The position numbers and the translations under genes are program-made. The notes beneath the pieces were generated by a model that saw only the letters and a list, made by a program, of their open reading frames with translations, was not told where the DNA came from and did not search any database. From Psychrobacter arcticus 273-4 (GTDB taxonomy: Bacteria > Pseudomonadota > Gammaproteobacteria > Pseudomonadales > Moraxellaceae), in the NCBI RefSeq assembly GCF_000012305.1, contig NC_007204.1:1-64000 (forward strand): a stretch of 64,000 bases of DNA, given 5' to 3'. Below, in pieces: positions 20,931 to 29,408 of the stretch (its first letter is position 1; each line of letters starts with the position of its first letter).

Positions 20931-21799
20931 TGAGGTACGCCTTTATCAAAGATAACCAGCACTTCTTTAGCATCACCACTATGTGCCGCGTGCTAAGTGT
21001 TAAGCCATCAAGCTATTACGACTGGCTAAGTCGTGATCTCAGCGACCAACAGATACATCGCAATCAGTGTGAACTACTGGTTAAAGTCGCTCATACTGAG
21101 ACCAAGCAGTGCTATGGCGTAGATCGACTGCATGCCCACCTAAGTGCGCAAGGGCACGATATCAGCCAATATATGGTTAGAAGCATCAAAGAAGAACATG
21201 GCATCAAATGCCGTCGCCACAAACGCTTTAAAGTCACCACCGACTCCAATCACAACAAGCTGGTCTATCCAAACGTACTGGATCAGAAGTTTGATGCCAG
21301 TCGCCCTAACCAAGCGTGGGTCAGTGACATCACCTATATTTGGACGCTTGAGGGCTGGTTGTATTTAGCGGGGGTTAAGGACTTATACACCAAAGAGCTT
21401 GTTGGATATGCCATCAATAAGCGCATGACTGCTGATTTGGTTTGCCGTGCACTTAATATGGCAATTAAGAATAAAGGGCCAAGCCAAGGGCTGACTGTGC
21501 ATTCCGATAGAGGCAGCCAGTATTGTAGCCATGCGTACCATAATATTATCAAGCAGCATCATTTTAAAGGCTCAATGAGTGGCAAAGGTAATTGTTATGA
21601 CAACGCACCCATAGAAAGCTTCTGGGGCACATTAAAGAATGAGCTGGTATATCATCAAGACTATAAAACAAGGTTTACAGCCATTACCGATATCATTAGA
21701 TATATCGAGCTGTATTACAATCAGACTAGGATTCAAAAGGGCTTGGGCTATAAATCGCCAAGACAGGTGTGGTTTGACTTTTATCGTCATGCTGCGTAA
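20930..21799 (+). CDS. IS3-family transposase OrfB (DDE integrase)
   Basis: 289 aa. HTH_21 region (YGVDRLHAHLSAQGHDISQYMV), then the rve core: Asp in WVSDITYIW, Asp in VHSDRGSQY, Glu in NAPIESFWGTLKNEL, and the C-terminal YNQTRIQKGLGYKSPRQV. Starts with GTG at 20930 overlapping the orfA stop. Probably also made as an OrfAB fusion by -1 slippage at 20894-20900. All catalytic residues are present. Confidence 0.94.
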   Translation: MRYAFIKDNQHFFSITTMCRVLSVKPSSYYDWLSRDLSDQQIHRNQCELLVKVAHTETKQCYGVDRLHAHLSAQGHDISQYMVRSIKEEHGIKCRRHKRFKVTTDSNHNKLVYPNVLDQKFDASRPNQAWVSDITYIWTLEGWLYLAGVKDLYTKELVGYAINKRMTADLVCRALNMAIKNKGPSQGLTVHSDRGSQYCSHAYHNIIKQHHFKGSMSGKGNCYDNAPIESFWGTLKNELVYHQDYKTRFTAITDIIRYIELYYNQTRIQKGLGYKSPRQVWFDFYRHAA

Positions 21800-21848
21800 T
21801 TAAAATCTCCCAAGTTTAACTGTACGGATTTGACAGCAGGGGTCAAGT

Positions 21849-22450
21849 TTGTCATCTTCAATTGGTATTAGTTCTGAATCATCGATATTTGTTAACAGTA
21901 GTGAAAAAACAGACTTTGCCTTAGTTTCTGCTGTTTTACGAGAAGTAAATAGAGGAGATTTTTCGGTAATAATTTTTTCTTCATGTATCAAACAAAGATG
22001 AGCAAGGTCTCTAAAACTTAGATTATCTGTTGAATTTTTTTTATTCGTTCTTACTTTCTTATTTACTAACCCAGTCAATCTTAAAAGAAATAGTGAAATA
22101 TTATCCTTGTTACTTTTAGAGTCTAGTTTAGGTTGTAGTATAAAGGTGTCATCACTCGTACTCACTGTGACAACACCAAATTTATGCAAAGCTCTCTTAA
22201 GATAATACTTTTTGTTGTCACCATTAGTTTTTATAGTTAAATGAACAGATTCATATAATTCCGCTTCTGGGATGCTCTTAGGGATTTCACCAGCACCAAA
22301 CATATAGTCAATACAGTTTAAAATGAAAGACTTTCCAGTATTTGATGCACCAGTAATTACGTTCAAACCATCAGTAAAATTAACAACAGCAGGTCGTAAG
22401 CCTTCACCCTCTAGCGATAGGCTTAAGATTTTAAAGCCAAAATTAGTCAT
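21849..22450 (-). pseudogene. ABC-3C system ATPase, N-terminal fragment (IS-interrupted)
   Basis: Start ATG at 22450 overlaps the middle-component stop by 8 bp. The RecN/SMC-like N-lobe begins FGFKILSLSLEGEGLRPAVV and has Walker A GASNTGKS at 34-41. The native frame runs to DDK at the IS. Translation then enters the IS end and stops after about 15 foreign residues. Without the Walker B and signature half it cannot form an ATPase site. In ABC-3C systems (classified by Aravind and colleagues) this is the predicted sensor/motor. Domain assignment is from sequence recognition. Confidence 0.85.
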
Positions 22451-22952
22451 CGCTATTACCCTTAATGAGGTTTGTCTCACTGAAAGTATCAAAATGCCAG
22501 CTTTTAAGATTTTGATCAATTATTTGATTAAGCTCATTCTCTGTGAATTTTTTTAAATTTTCGCTCAACCAATCTGCTTTTTTCGTAAGGCTCATGGTGT
22601 AATTATTACTTAACAAATCTAAAAAATACCTCGAACTCTCACTAGCACTGTACTCGAAGCCTTGGTCAGATAAATTTAGCTCCACTAATCCTTTATGCAT
22701 GTATAAGTGTAAACCTTTTTCTAAGTTGTTTCGTTTAATAAGTAGTTCCCCACTTCTAAAAGGGACTGGAGGATGTAGACTTTCTTCAGAGTCATTAGAT
22801 AAATCTTTTGAGTGCACTAAAAAGTAGTCTAAAACTACGAGATCATGTAGTTTGTACGATTTAGGGTATGAAGATACTAAGATAACTAAAGCTCTTAAGC
22901 CCAACTCAACTTCACTATTAAAAGGATTTTTATTCAATGATATGTTATCCAT
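22443..22952 (-). CDS. ABC-three-component system middle component (MC2-like)
   Basis: 169 aa. Pattern FNSEVELGLRALVILVSSYPKSY, DLVVLDYFLVHSKD, SLHPPVPFRSGELLIKRNNLEKGLHLY matches, as I recall it, the middle component 2 family of ABC-3C systems. It is thought to link the ATPase to the effector. Its ATG overlaps the effector stop by 8 bp (ATGGATAA) and its stop overlaps the ATPase start by 8 bp (ATGACTAA), so the three genes are translationally coupled. Gene appears intact. Confidence 0.8.
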   Translation of the reverse strand: MDNISLNKNPFNSEVELGLRALVILVSSYPKSYKLHDLVVLDYFLVHSKDLSNDSEESLHPPVPFRSGELLIKRNNLEKGLHLYMHKGLVELNLSDQGFEYSASESSRYFLDLLSNNYTMSLTKKADWLSENLKKFTENELNQIIDQNLKSWHFDTFSETNLIKGNSDD

Positions 22953-23997
22953 TTTTCGCCCATGCTATTGATTCATTGTCATTTGCTAACTGATGACAGA
23001 TGCCACCCCTGTCATTAACCATTAAGCAGTCAATTAAAGCATGTGAAGTTATTTGAAGAGCACGAGCTACTTTTACTACTTCAAGCAATCTAAGATATCC
23101 GTTAGCATGTACAGGGTTTCGTATTTCATCTTTTATTCCATTTAAAAATTCTTGTTGTAGCAACTTGAATTCATTTTCTGGTAGTGCATCTCTGGAGAAT
23201 CGTTTTAAAGCTTCTGCACTGTAAAACTGTATTCTAGAATCTTTGTAATGTTCGGTAAGATCAATGTCTGTAACGTCATCTATAGTAGATATATCTTGTT
23301 TATTAAAATCACTGTATGCTTGAAGAATTTTTTTTAAATATTCGCTCTCTTCAGAAGTTGATTTTATAGGAGGTTCAGGAGGAATTTCTCGTTTAGGTAG
23401 ACCACCACCAAAACGAGTTATAAAATGGGGAGTTTTTCTGTGTTGTTCAATGATAGTAAGAGGTGTAACGTAACCAAAAATTGAAAAGTCGATTTTTTCT
23501 AGTTGTGGCTCCATATCGCTTAATTTAATTAGACAGTTCTGTGTTATTTTATCTTTGCAATATTTGTCCCAATTCTCTCGAAGACCTTGAACAAGTTTTC
23601 TTGGGTTTTTTAGTAAGTCTGATAACGATGTCCCAACACCTAAAGGTGCAATAAAAAAATACTTTCTAGGACAAGTAAAATCTCCTATAGCAGTGTAATA
23701 AACAAGCTTACCTATTTCAGTCCATATATCACTAGGTCGTAAGGAATGACCATAATGTTTACACTGATAGTTATCCCATATCTCTGCGTTTTCTAATTGA
23801 GCTACAATATCCCGACCTTTATCACCTGCACCACCAAGTCTTTCAACTTTAAAGTATTCTTTTTTTAAGCTATCTGTCCATTCTTCGATGAACTCCTCCC
23901 ACTCATCAGCGTTCATAATTCTGAGTCTTTGAGCTGGAGATATATGCTTACCAGTTTCAATATCTTTTGAGGTTATAATTCTTGTAGGGGTGCTCAT
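22945..23997 (-). CDS. ABC-3C system effector with Mrr-like restriction endonuclease domain
   Basis: 350 aa. The N-terminal PD-(D/E)xK nuclease fold of the Mrr type: acidic helix WEEFIEEW (33-40), RLGGAGDKGRDIVA with Asp63, then YQCKHY with Gln78 and Lys80. The C-terminal part (about 200-350) lacks nuclease motifs and is probably the system-specific domain that docks on the middle component. First gene of the operon, so it is still expressible although the ATPase partner is broken. Role in anti-phage or anti-plasmid conflict is inferred from the family. Gene is AT-rich relative to the core genes. Confidence 0.8.
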   Translation of the reverse strand: MSTPTRIITSKDIETGKHISPAQRLRIMNADEWEEFIEEWTDSLKKEYFKVERLGGAGDKGRDIVAQLENAEIWDNYQCKHYGHSLRPSDIWTEIGKLVYYTAIGDFTCPRKYFFIAPLGVGTSLSDLLKNPRKLVQGLRENWDKYCKDKITQNCLIKLSDMEPQLEKIDFSIFGYVTPLTIIEQHRKTPHFITRFGGGLPKREIPPEPPIKSTSEESEYLKKILQAYSDFNKQDISTIDDVTDIDLTEHYKDSRIQFYSAEALKRFSRDALPENEFKLLQQEFLNGIKDEIRNPVHANGYLRLLEVVKVARALQITSHALIDCLMVNDRGGICHQLANDNESIAWAKNG

Positions 23998-24096
23998 GTG
24001 AAATACACTATCCGTATTTGGTAAAGTATTCTGTAAACTACTTTATATCACATAGTTTCTACATAATAAACAAACGTAGATTAATTACACAGAAAA

Positions 24097-24152
24097 TGGG
24101 CCAGTTCCATAAACTATCAAAAAGATAATTAAGAAAACCGACCCATTTTTCT
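24097..24152 (-). terminator. Likely terminator of the DsrE-family gene
   Basis: AAAATGGG-C-GTT and AAC-G-CCCATTTT pair at long range around an AT-rich loop, with T-runs on both strands. Lies after the 24177 stop. Confidence 0.55.
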
Positions 24153-24176
24153 AAACTAATTGTTTAGCTTAAATAC

Positions 24177-24554
24177 TTAGTTCAACTGAAATGACCCTTT
24201 TGCATTCATCAGCAGCTCAACCACGTCATCACCACTGATGACGGTGAAGCGCTTATCGATGGCTGATTCTTCTACGCCATTGTGTTTCATACAGGCGCCG
24301 CAGACCAATACTTGACCCCCTTTTTCGATAAAAGCTTCTAGCAATTCGCCAGCCGGTTCAAATGGCGCACCAATATTGACGTTATCTAACGCGTTCGGCA
24401 ATGCCAAATATACCGCGTCTACCATCAATATGACCGATGCAGAATGACCTTTTTTAAGCGCTACGCCCGCCATGGTAAAGGCTAAGGTAATCTTACTTAG
24501 GTTTGATTCACTATTATCAAACAGCGTGCCGACATAATCCGTATTATTAACCAT
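24177..24554 (-). CDS. DsrE-family protein
   Basis: 125-aa DsrE/F-like fold. Family features are the central hydrophobic strand SVILMVDAVYLA and the cysteine-containing QVLVCGACMKHNGV. Members handle sulfur relay or act as accessory proteins, and the exact role is unknown. The CxxC could carry persulfide. AAGGA about 7 nt upstream supports the ATG. Stands alone. Confidence 0.85.
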   Translation of the reverse strand: MVNNTDYVGTLFDNSESNLSKITLAFTMAGVALKKGHSASVILMVDAVYLALPNALDNVNIGAPFEPAGELLEAFIEKGGQVLVCGACMKHNGVEESAIDKRFTVISGDDVVELLMNAKGSFQLN

Positions 24555-24677
24555 ATTATTTTCCTTATTAAACTATTTTAATTAGACAATATTTAGTTGA
24601 GCATAAAACCCACTACCATCCTAACATTTACTATATGTATTTATATAATGTATTGTTAGGAAATAGTAGCTATAAGG

Positions 24678-24773
24678 TTACTTAGTTGTGAAGAGCTGCT
24701 TGAGCAGTTGGCTGCCAAGTCCGCTACGCACGGCATGAACAATGGTACTGGCGTAACGGATAAATGGATACAT
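24678..24773 (-). pseudogene. 31-codon remnant resembling a thioesterase N-terminus
   Basis: ATG at 24773 with GAGG upstream opens MYPFIRYASTIVHAV and ends at TAA after 31 codons. Starts of this kind (MYPFIR...) are common in hotdog-fold acyl-CoA thioesterases, but no further thioesterase sequence follows. Probably a stub, or a chance small ORF. Confidence 0.35.
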
Positions 24774-24824
24774 AAAGCAGCCTCAGAATGTTTAAAGATA
24801 AACTGATGTTATTTGGTTTATAAG

Positions 24825-25877
24825 TTATTTGGTTTTATTAGACGGCACACCAATATGGTTAAAGTAGGCGCTCACGGTTTCGGGTATCCAGTTGATATCA
24901 AATTTTGATTTTTTACTTGGAGTTTTTACATTGCTCCTGTCTGCACGATAGCGCAAATAGCCGATATGACCACCGTGTGCCGTATCTAAAATAGTGACAC
25001 TATCTGAGACATCATTGGGCGTGGCAGTAAAGCCAATAAAGGGATCGTCTTTGGCGCTAATGAGTAATAGCGGGCGTGTGACATTCCGTAAATATGGCAG
25101 GGCAGAAGACGAGTGATAGTAATCGTTTTTGGAGCGATAGCCATGACGCGGCGCAGTGAAGATATTATCAAAATCGCTAATACGCTTTACCGCTTTGATA
25201 GCAGCAATCTCATCTGCAGTAATTTCATTCGCCAAGGCTTTTTTGATAATAGGGTTGAGCAAATAGGGTGTATAGATACGATGGCTCAAAAAGCTGTGCA
25301 TCGTAATGGCAGCCGATGACATATCAACCGGCGCGGAAATCACTGCGGCGCCATCGCATAGCGCCTCATCATCATATTCACCCATATACTTTGCCAACGC
25401 ATTACCGCCAAGTGACACGCCAACCCCATAAATATGCGCGTAATTCTCGCGCAAATTCTCTAACATATGATGCACTTCGCTAGTGTCACCAGCGTTATAA
25501 AACACTTTGCCATTAGCGGGGATACCGCCACAACTGCGAAAGTGAGCGACAACAAAATGCCACCCTTGCGCATGTATTTGATACGCTAACGCGCGGGCAT
25601 AGTGACTGTCGCTGCTGCCTTCCATTCCATGAAACAGCACGATTAATGGCGTTTGCTCAAGCGCACCGTTTTCTGCATGTTGGACAGGATAGGCATCATA
25701 AAAGTCATAAGCGATATCTGTTTCGGCAAGTGAATCTTGCTTGATAACACGCCTATAATTGGGCGTTTTGGGTGCAAAAAACTTAGGTAAAATGCTTTGT
25801 AGATGAGGATTGGTCAGCCAAAATGGCGGCTTAAAAGGCGCTGGTGAGAATGGCTTTGTCAGCTTTGAGGTTGGCAT
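24825..25877 (-). CDS. YheT-family alpha/beta hydrolase
   Basis: 350-aa alpha/beta-hydrolase of the YheT/ABHD group. Entry motif KPPFWLTNPHLQSILPKFF, oxyanion region LFHGMEGSSDSHYA, nucleophile elbow GVSLGGN, acid in ISAKDDPFIG and His in AHGGHIGYL. Substrates of bacterial members are poorly known (short-chain esters or lipids). No clear Shine-Dalgarno, but the start fits the family. Single gene on the minus strand. Confidence 0.9.
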   Translation of the reverse strand: MPTSKLTKPFSPAPFKPPFWLTNPHLQSILPKFFAPKTPNYRRVIKQDSLAETDIAYDFYDAYPVQHAENGALEQTPLIVLFHGMEGSSDSHYARALAYQIHAQGWHFVVAHFRSCGGIPANGKVFYNAGDTSEVHHMLENLRENYAHIYGVGVSLGGNALAKYMGEYDDEALCDGAAVISAPVDMSSAAITMHSFLSHRIYTPYLLNPIIKKALANEITADEIAAIKAVKRISDFDNIFTAPRHGYRSKNDYYHSSSALPYLRNVTRPLLLISAKDDPFIGFTATPNDVSDSVTILDTAHGGHIGYLRYRADRSNVKTPSKKSKFDINWIPETVSAYFNHIGVPSNKTK

Positions 25878-26020
25878 ATATTAGTCTTATTTTATGTTTG
25901 TTAAAGAATCGTTGTTAAAAAATCATGGTTAAAAATTAGTGCTTTATCATACCCACGCTCGTTGTCAAAACCAATGGTTTTCAGTGAACGCATGGTTACT
26001 CAAAACAATTAAGAAAAAAA

Positions 26021-26156
26021 TAGTTGAAATACTTTAAAGTCGCTACCGTATTGCTGGTGTAAATTTTTTGCAGCCTCTGTCTGCGTAGGCACAGCAAGCA
26101 AGAAAAATTTGCACCAGTAGTACGTGTTGTATCGATATTACTTTTCACCGACTATA
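26021..26156 (-). repeat. Family I repeat, copy E
   Basis: Reverse-orientation copy. The left end reads AATAGTTG, so the outer TA is altered. The right end CGACTATA is intact. Lies 21 bp from the yigZ stop. Confidence 0.88.
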
Positions 26157-26177
26157 GCCTTTATAAACACTCATTTC

Positions 26178-26774
26178 TTATGGTGACTCTAAGACGCGTC
26201 CATCCATGGCCAGGCGTTCTTTTAAACGGTCGACATTTGCCTCAGCGAGCGTCACAGTCAATATCACTTGTTTACTATAATCGACATCATCGATGCTGCC
26301 GCCTAAACTCTCGACAATGTAACGGCACTGGGCTTCGGTGGCAAATTCTGCCAATATCTGTGCTTGTACCATGGGTATATAAGGACTTAATGTCATTTCA
26401 TCGACCGCTGCTTGCGCCGAGCCTGCATAGGCGCGAGTTAGGCCACCAGCACCGAGTTTGATGCCACCAAAATAACGGACGACGATGATAATGACATTGC
26501 CGATAGATTTGTGCTGCAAGACATTTAATATCGGTCTTCCTGCGGTGCCATTGGGTTCGCCATCATCATCAAAACCTGCACTAGTGGTGTTATTAGGATC
26601 ACCAATAATATATGCCCAACAGTGGTGGCGGGCATCAGCGTATTGTTTACGCAGCTGTTCCACGTGAAACATTGCTTGCTCACGTGAGGTCACGGGATAA
26701 GCATAGGCAATAAAGACAGATTTTTTGATTTCTAAGCGTGCAGTGATGGCATGTTTTAGCGTTTGATAGCTCAT
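26178..26774 (-). CDS. yigZ: YigZ/IMPACT-family protein
   Basis: 198 aa of the UPF0029 family. Core motifs HHCWAYIIGD, FDDDGEPNGTAGRPILNVL and VVRYFGGIKLGAGGLTRAY, followed by a C-terminal ferredoxin-like domain. Related eukaryotic IMPACT regulates Gcn2, while the bacterial role is not established. A perfect parS match lies in the codons for MFHVEQ (26656-26671). Confidence 0.9.
   Translation of the reverse strand: MSYQTLKHAITARLEIKKSVFIAYAYPVTSREQAMFHVEQLRKQYADARHHCWAYIIGDPNNTTSAGFDDDGEPNGTAGRPILNVLQHKSIGNVIIIVVRYFGGIKLGAGGLTRAYAGSAQAAVDEMTLSPYIPMVQAQILAEFATEAQCRYIVESLGGSIDDVDYSKQVILTVTLAEANVDRLKERLAMDGRVLESP
26656..26671. other. parS site inside yigZ
   Basis: TGTTCCACGTGAAACA, an exact match to the consensus TGTTNCACGTGAAACA. 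Confidence 0.75.
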
Positions 26775-26850
26775 ATTTCATCAGGTCTAGGTTGGATATG
26801 GTAAACTTGTCTAACTTTCACTGTTGTCCGTATTTGGCGCAGTGTAAATT

Positions 26851-26880
26851 TCATTTTTCATTTTTCATTTTTCATTTTTT
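26851..26880. repeat. 7-bp tandem repeat (CATTTTT) x4
   Basis: Four uninterrupted units of CATTTTT in the 218-bp gap between divergent yigZ and rsuA. A simple-sequence tract in a promoter region could change spacing by slippage. Confidence 0.7.
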
Positions 26881-26992
26881 ATTATAGTACCACTTCTAAC
26901 CATTGAAGATAGCCAACAACAGACGTGCGAGTGCATGCATCGTTGGTCTTTGATTGAGAGTGAGTATCCCAAAACGGATGGTAGGCAATCGT

Positions 26993-27697
26993 ATGCGTCT
27001 AGATAAATTTCTGAGTAAAGCCACTGAACTGTCGCGTAAAGAATCAAAAAAAATTCTGCACGCTGGTGAAGTCACAGTAAACGAGCAGGTCATCAAAGAT
27101 CCCGGCGTACATGTCGATATCGTCAATGACGATGTACAGTGGGCAGGCGAGCCATTATCGGTCGCGACTGGCAATCGCTATATCTTGCTTCATAAACCTG
27201 AAGGCTTTGAATGTACCTTAAAAGCTAAAGAATACCCAATCGTCACTGACCTTATTGCGGTGCCAGAGCTTGGTAGTTTACGTATTGCTGGGCGTCTTGA
27301 TGTTGATACGACTGGCGCATTGCTCATCAGTGATGATGGCGGCTGGCTACATCGTGTAACTAGCCCGAAGCACGAACATGCCAAAGTCTACGAGTTGACG
27401 TTAGCAGATGCTATGGATAGTGACGCTCAAGCCAATGCTATCAAAGAAGTGGCAGAAGGGATTTTGTTAGAAGGTGACCACGAAGAAACCAAGCCTGCAA
27501 CCCTCGAGTTCATCGATGAAACTCATGCGCGTTTAACCTTGGAGCAAGGTAAATATCATCAAGTAAAACGTATGATGGGTTATTTTGGTAATAGAGTGGT
27601 TGAGCTGCATCGTGCCAGTGTCGGTCATATTACTTTAGACGGGCTAGAGAAAGGCGACAGTCGTTTCTTAACGCCAGAAGAAGTGGTAAAATTCTAG
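26993..27697 (+). CDS. rsuA: 16S rRNA pseudouridine(516) synthase RsuA
   Basis: Isomerises one uridine of 16S rRNA. S4 RNA-binding domain at 1-60 (MRLDKFLSKATELSRKES), catalytic motif GRLDVDTTGALLISDDG with the conserved Asp, and RsuA-type C-terminus EQGKYHQVKRMMGYFGNRV. Start chosen at ATG 26993 because the S4 domain begins there and TAGG precedes it. An in-frame ATG-less extension to 26954 would start with a weak codon. 234 aa. A terminator follows at 27751. Confidence 0.92.
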   Translation: MRLDKFLSKATELSRKESKKILHAGEVTVNEQVIKDPGVHVDIVNDDVQWAGEPLSVATGNRYILLHKPEGFECTLKAKEYPIVTDLIAVPELGSLRIAGRLDVDTTGALLISDDGGWLHRVTSPKHEHAKVYELTLADAMDSDAQANAIKEVAEGILLEGDHEETKPATLEFIDETHARLTLEQGKYHQVKRMMGYFGNRVVELHRASVGHITLDGLEKGDSRFLTPEEVVKF

Positions 27698-27750
27698 GGT
27701 TATAGTCTATTAAATTGCAAATAGCACATTGAAAGTTTTATTCCCAAATC

Positions 27751-27779
27751 AGCAGCCACTCAACAGTGTGCTGCTTTTT
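27751..27779 (+). terminator. Rho-independent terminator of rsuA
   Basis: AGCAGC-ACT and AGT-GCTGCT stem followed by TTTTT. Confidence 0.75.
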
Positions 27780-27827
27780 GCGGTCTGCTATTTCTGTGAA
27801 TGATGCCTCTCACTTGTTTCTGTCAGT

Positions 27828-27965
27828 TATAGTCGGTGAAAAGTAATATCGATACAACACGTACTACTGGTGCAAATTTTTCTTGCTTGCTGTGCCTACG
27901 CAGACAGAGGCTGCAAAAAATTTACACCAGCAATACGGTAGCGACTTTAAAGTATTTCAACTATA
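27828..27965 (+). repeat. Family I repeat, copy F
   Basis: Full 138-bp forward copy between rsuA and dsbC. Confidence 0.9.
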
Positions 27966-28178
27966 GCATTAGAGGCTGCCTGTGTTGCCTATCTCTTAAA
28001 GCTCAGTAGCAGTTTTGCAAAATTAAGTCTTTAAGACTTTGAAAAAAACCTCCTTGTGCTACAGTCAGCCTATCTTTTTTAATCTATATTTTTACATAAT
28101 ATAGTTATTTAAAGTTTCCTTGTTAAAGATTTTTTATTAAATAACTATCGTTATTAAAAACCAGATAGGACGGTCTCT

Positions 28179-29264
28179 GTGAAACTCCCTGTATTAAAAT
28201 TAGCAAGTTTGAGTGGTGTTATGTTGGTAGCAACCACTGCTTGCGCGCAGCCGAACACTGCCGATATGACCAATAAAGCAGTCAGCCAAAAGGTTAGCCA
28301 AAGCGCCCAAACTAGCCAGAATACGCAAGCTATTGGCACGGTCAGCAAGTCTGTTGATAGCCGTTTGCGCCAATTGCTTACTCAAGCAGGTATCAAAACG
28401 CAGATAACCTCGATTGTACCCTCAAAATTACCCAATATGTATCAAGTCAATTTGGCGGAACAGTTGCCGTTACATATCACTGAAGATGGCAAATATGTCA
28501 TTCAAGGCGAGCTGCAAAAGAATCCAAGCAAGCGGGTAGTGACCAAAACGCCAGCGCGTAGCACAAGTGCACAAATAGGTAAGCCGGTCAGTGCCAGTAT
28601 CAAATCTGACATACTGGCAAATATGGGCGCGCTTAAAAATATGAGTGCCAAAACACCGTTCTTTTACACTGCAGTACCGGGCGTGATTTGGGGTGCGACT
28701 TTAGAGGGTGTACCGTTCTTGTTATCAGATGACGCACAGTACATCACTGATGGTGAAATATCAGTCATCGAAAAAGGTCAATTTACTGGGCTTGATAGCA
28801 GCTTTGAAAAACTTAAAAATCAATCTGTCCTGACCACGTTGGATACTAAGCAGCTGATTACCTATCCTGCAACCAGTGCTGAAAAAGCGGTGATTTATGT
28901 CGCAACCGATGTCAATTGTCCGTATTGCCGTAGACTACATAAACAGATGTCGATGCTCAATGCCAAAGGCGTGACGGTAAAAATGATTGGCTATCCGATT
29001 TATGAAGAGTCGCCTGAGCAAATGCGCGGTATCTGGTGCCAAGGTAATGAGGATAGTCGTCGTAAAGCGCTTGATAAGGCAATGCTACAGGGCAAGATGA
29101 CGCCTGCGCCTGCAACTTGTAAAACTAATGATGTGGCAGGAAATCGCGAAAAGGCTGCAGGTCTAGCCGTCATGGCAACCCCTGCTATTTATCGTGAAGA
29201 TGGCGTACTGTTTCAAGCGAGCTTTGAGAGTCCTGAATTTTTAGAATTCTTGGGAGTAAAGTAA
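28179..29264 (+). CDS. dsbC: DsbC-family protein disulfide isomerase
   Basis: Periplasmic thiol-disulfide isomerase. Secretion signal MKLPVLKLASLSGVMLVATTACA, possibly a lipoprotein since Cys22 follows a small residue, though the lipobox is not canonical. A Gln/Ser-rich spacer leads to two DsbC N-domain-like segments, then the thioredoxin domain with CPYC at 247-250 and the cis-Pro in VMATPAIYREDG. At 361 aa it is about 120 residues longer than E. coli DsbC, owing to the low-complexity spacer and an apparent duplication or extension of the dimerisation part. Terminator follows. Confidence 0.88.
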   Translation: MKLPVLKLASLSGVMLVATTACAQPNTADMTNKAVSQKVSQSAQTSQNTQAIGTVSKSVDSRLRQLLTQAGIKTQITSIVPSKLPNMYQVNLAEQLPLHITEDGKYVIQGELQKNPSKRVVTKTPARSTSAQIGKPVSASIKSDILANMGALKNMSAKTPFFYTAVPGVIWGATLEGVPFLLSDDAQYITDGEISVIEKGQFTGLDSSFEKLKNQSVLTTLDTKQLITYPATSAEKAVIYVATDVNCPYCRRLHKQMSMLNAKGVTVKMIGYPIYEESPEQMRGIWCQGNEDSRRKALDKAMLQGKMTPAPATCKTNDVAGNREKAAGLAVMATPAIYREDGVLFQASFESPEFLEFLGVK

Positions 29265-29332
29265 GTCGTTGAAACTTTTATAGTGTGATATTTATATAAT
29301 AGTTGTGATGTATATCATAATGAACAATGACT

Positions 29333-29376
29333 AAAAAACCGCCCTAGGAGATATGTTCCTAAAGCGGTTTTTTTTT
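29333..29376 (+). terminator. Rho-independent terminator of dsbC
   Basis: AAAAAACCGC-TAGGA and TCCTA-GCGGTTTTTTTTT around a 7-nt loop. Confidence 0.9.
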
Positions 29377-29408
29377 GCTGCAGCCAAAAGTTAATGATGG
29401 CAAGTCGA

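Larger units (their letters stand above)
20569..21845 (+). mobile_element. IS3-family insertion sequence (IS3-group), 1277 bp
   Basis: Inverted ends: left TGAGCTATGCTGAAGAAACC, right (as reverse complement) TGACCCCTGCTGTCAAATCC, both continuing into CCGTACA-GTAAACTTGG-like sequence. Target duplication AGT at 20566-20568 and 21846-21848. Two transposase frames on the plus strand, with an A6G slippery site at 20894-20900. Inserted in, and opposite to, the ABC-3C ATPase gene. Different subgroup from the IS at 8553. Confidence 0.94.
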
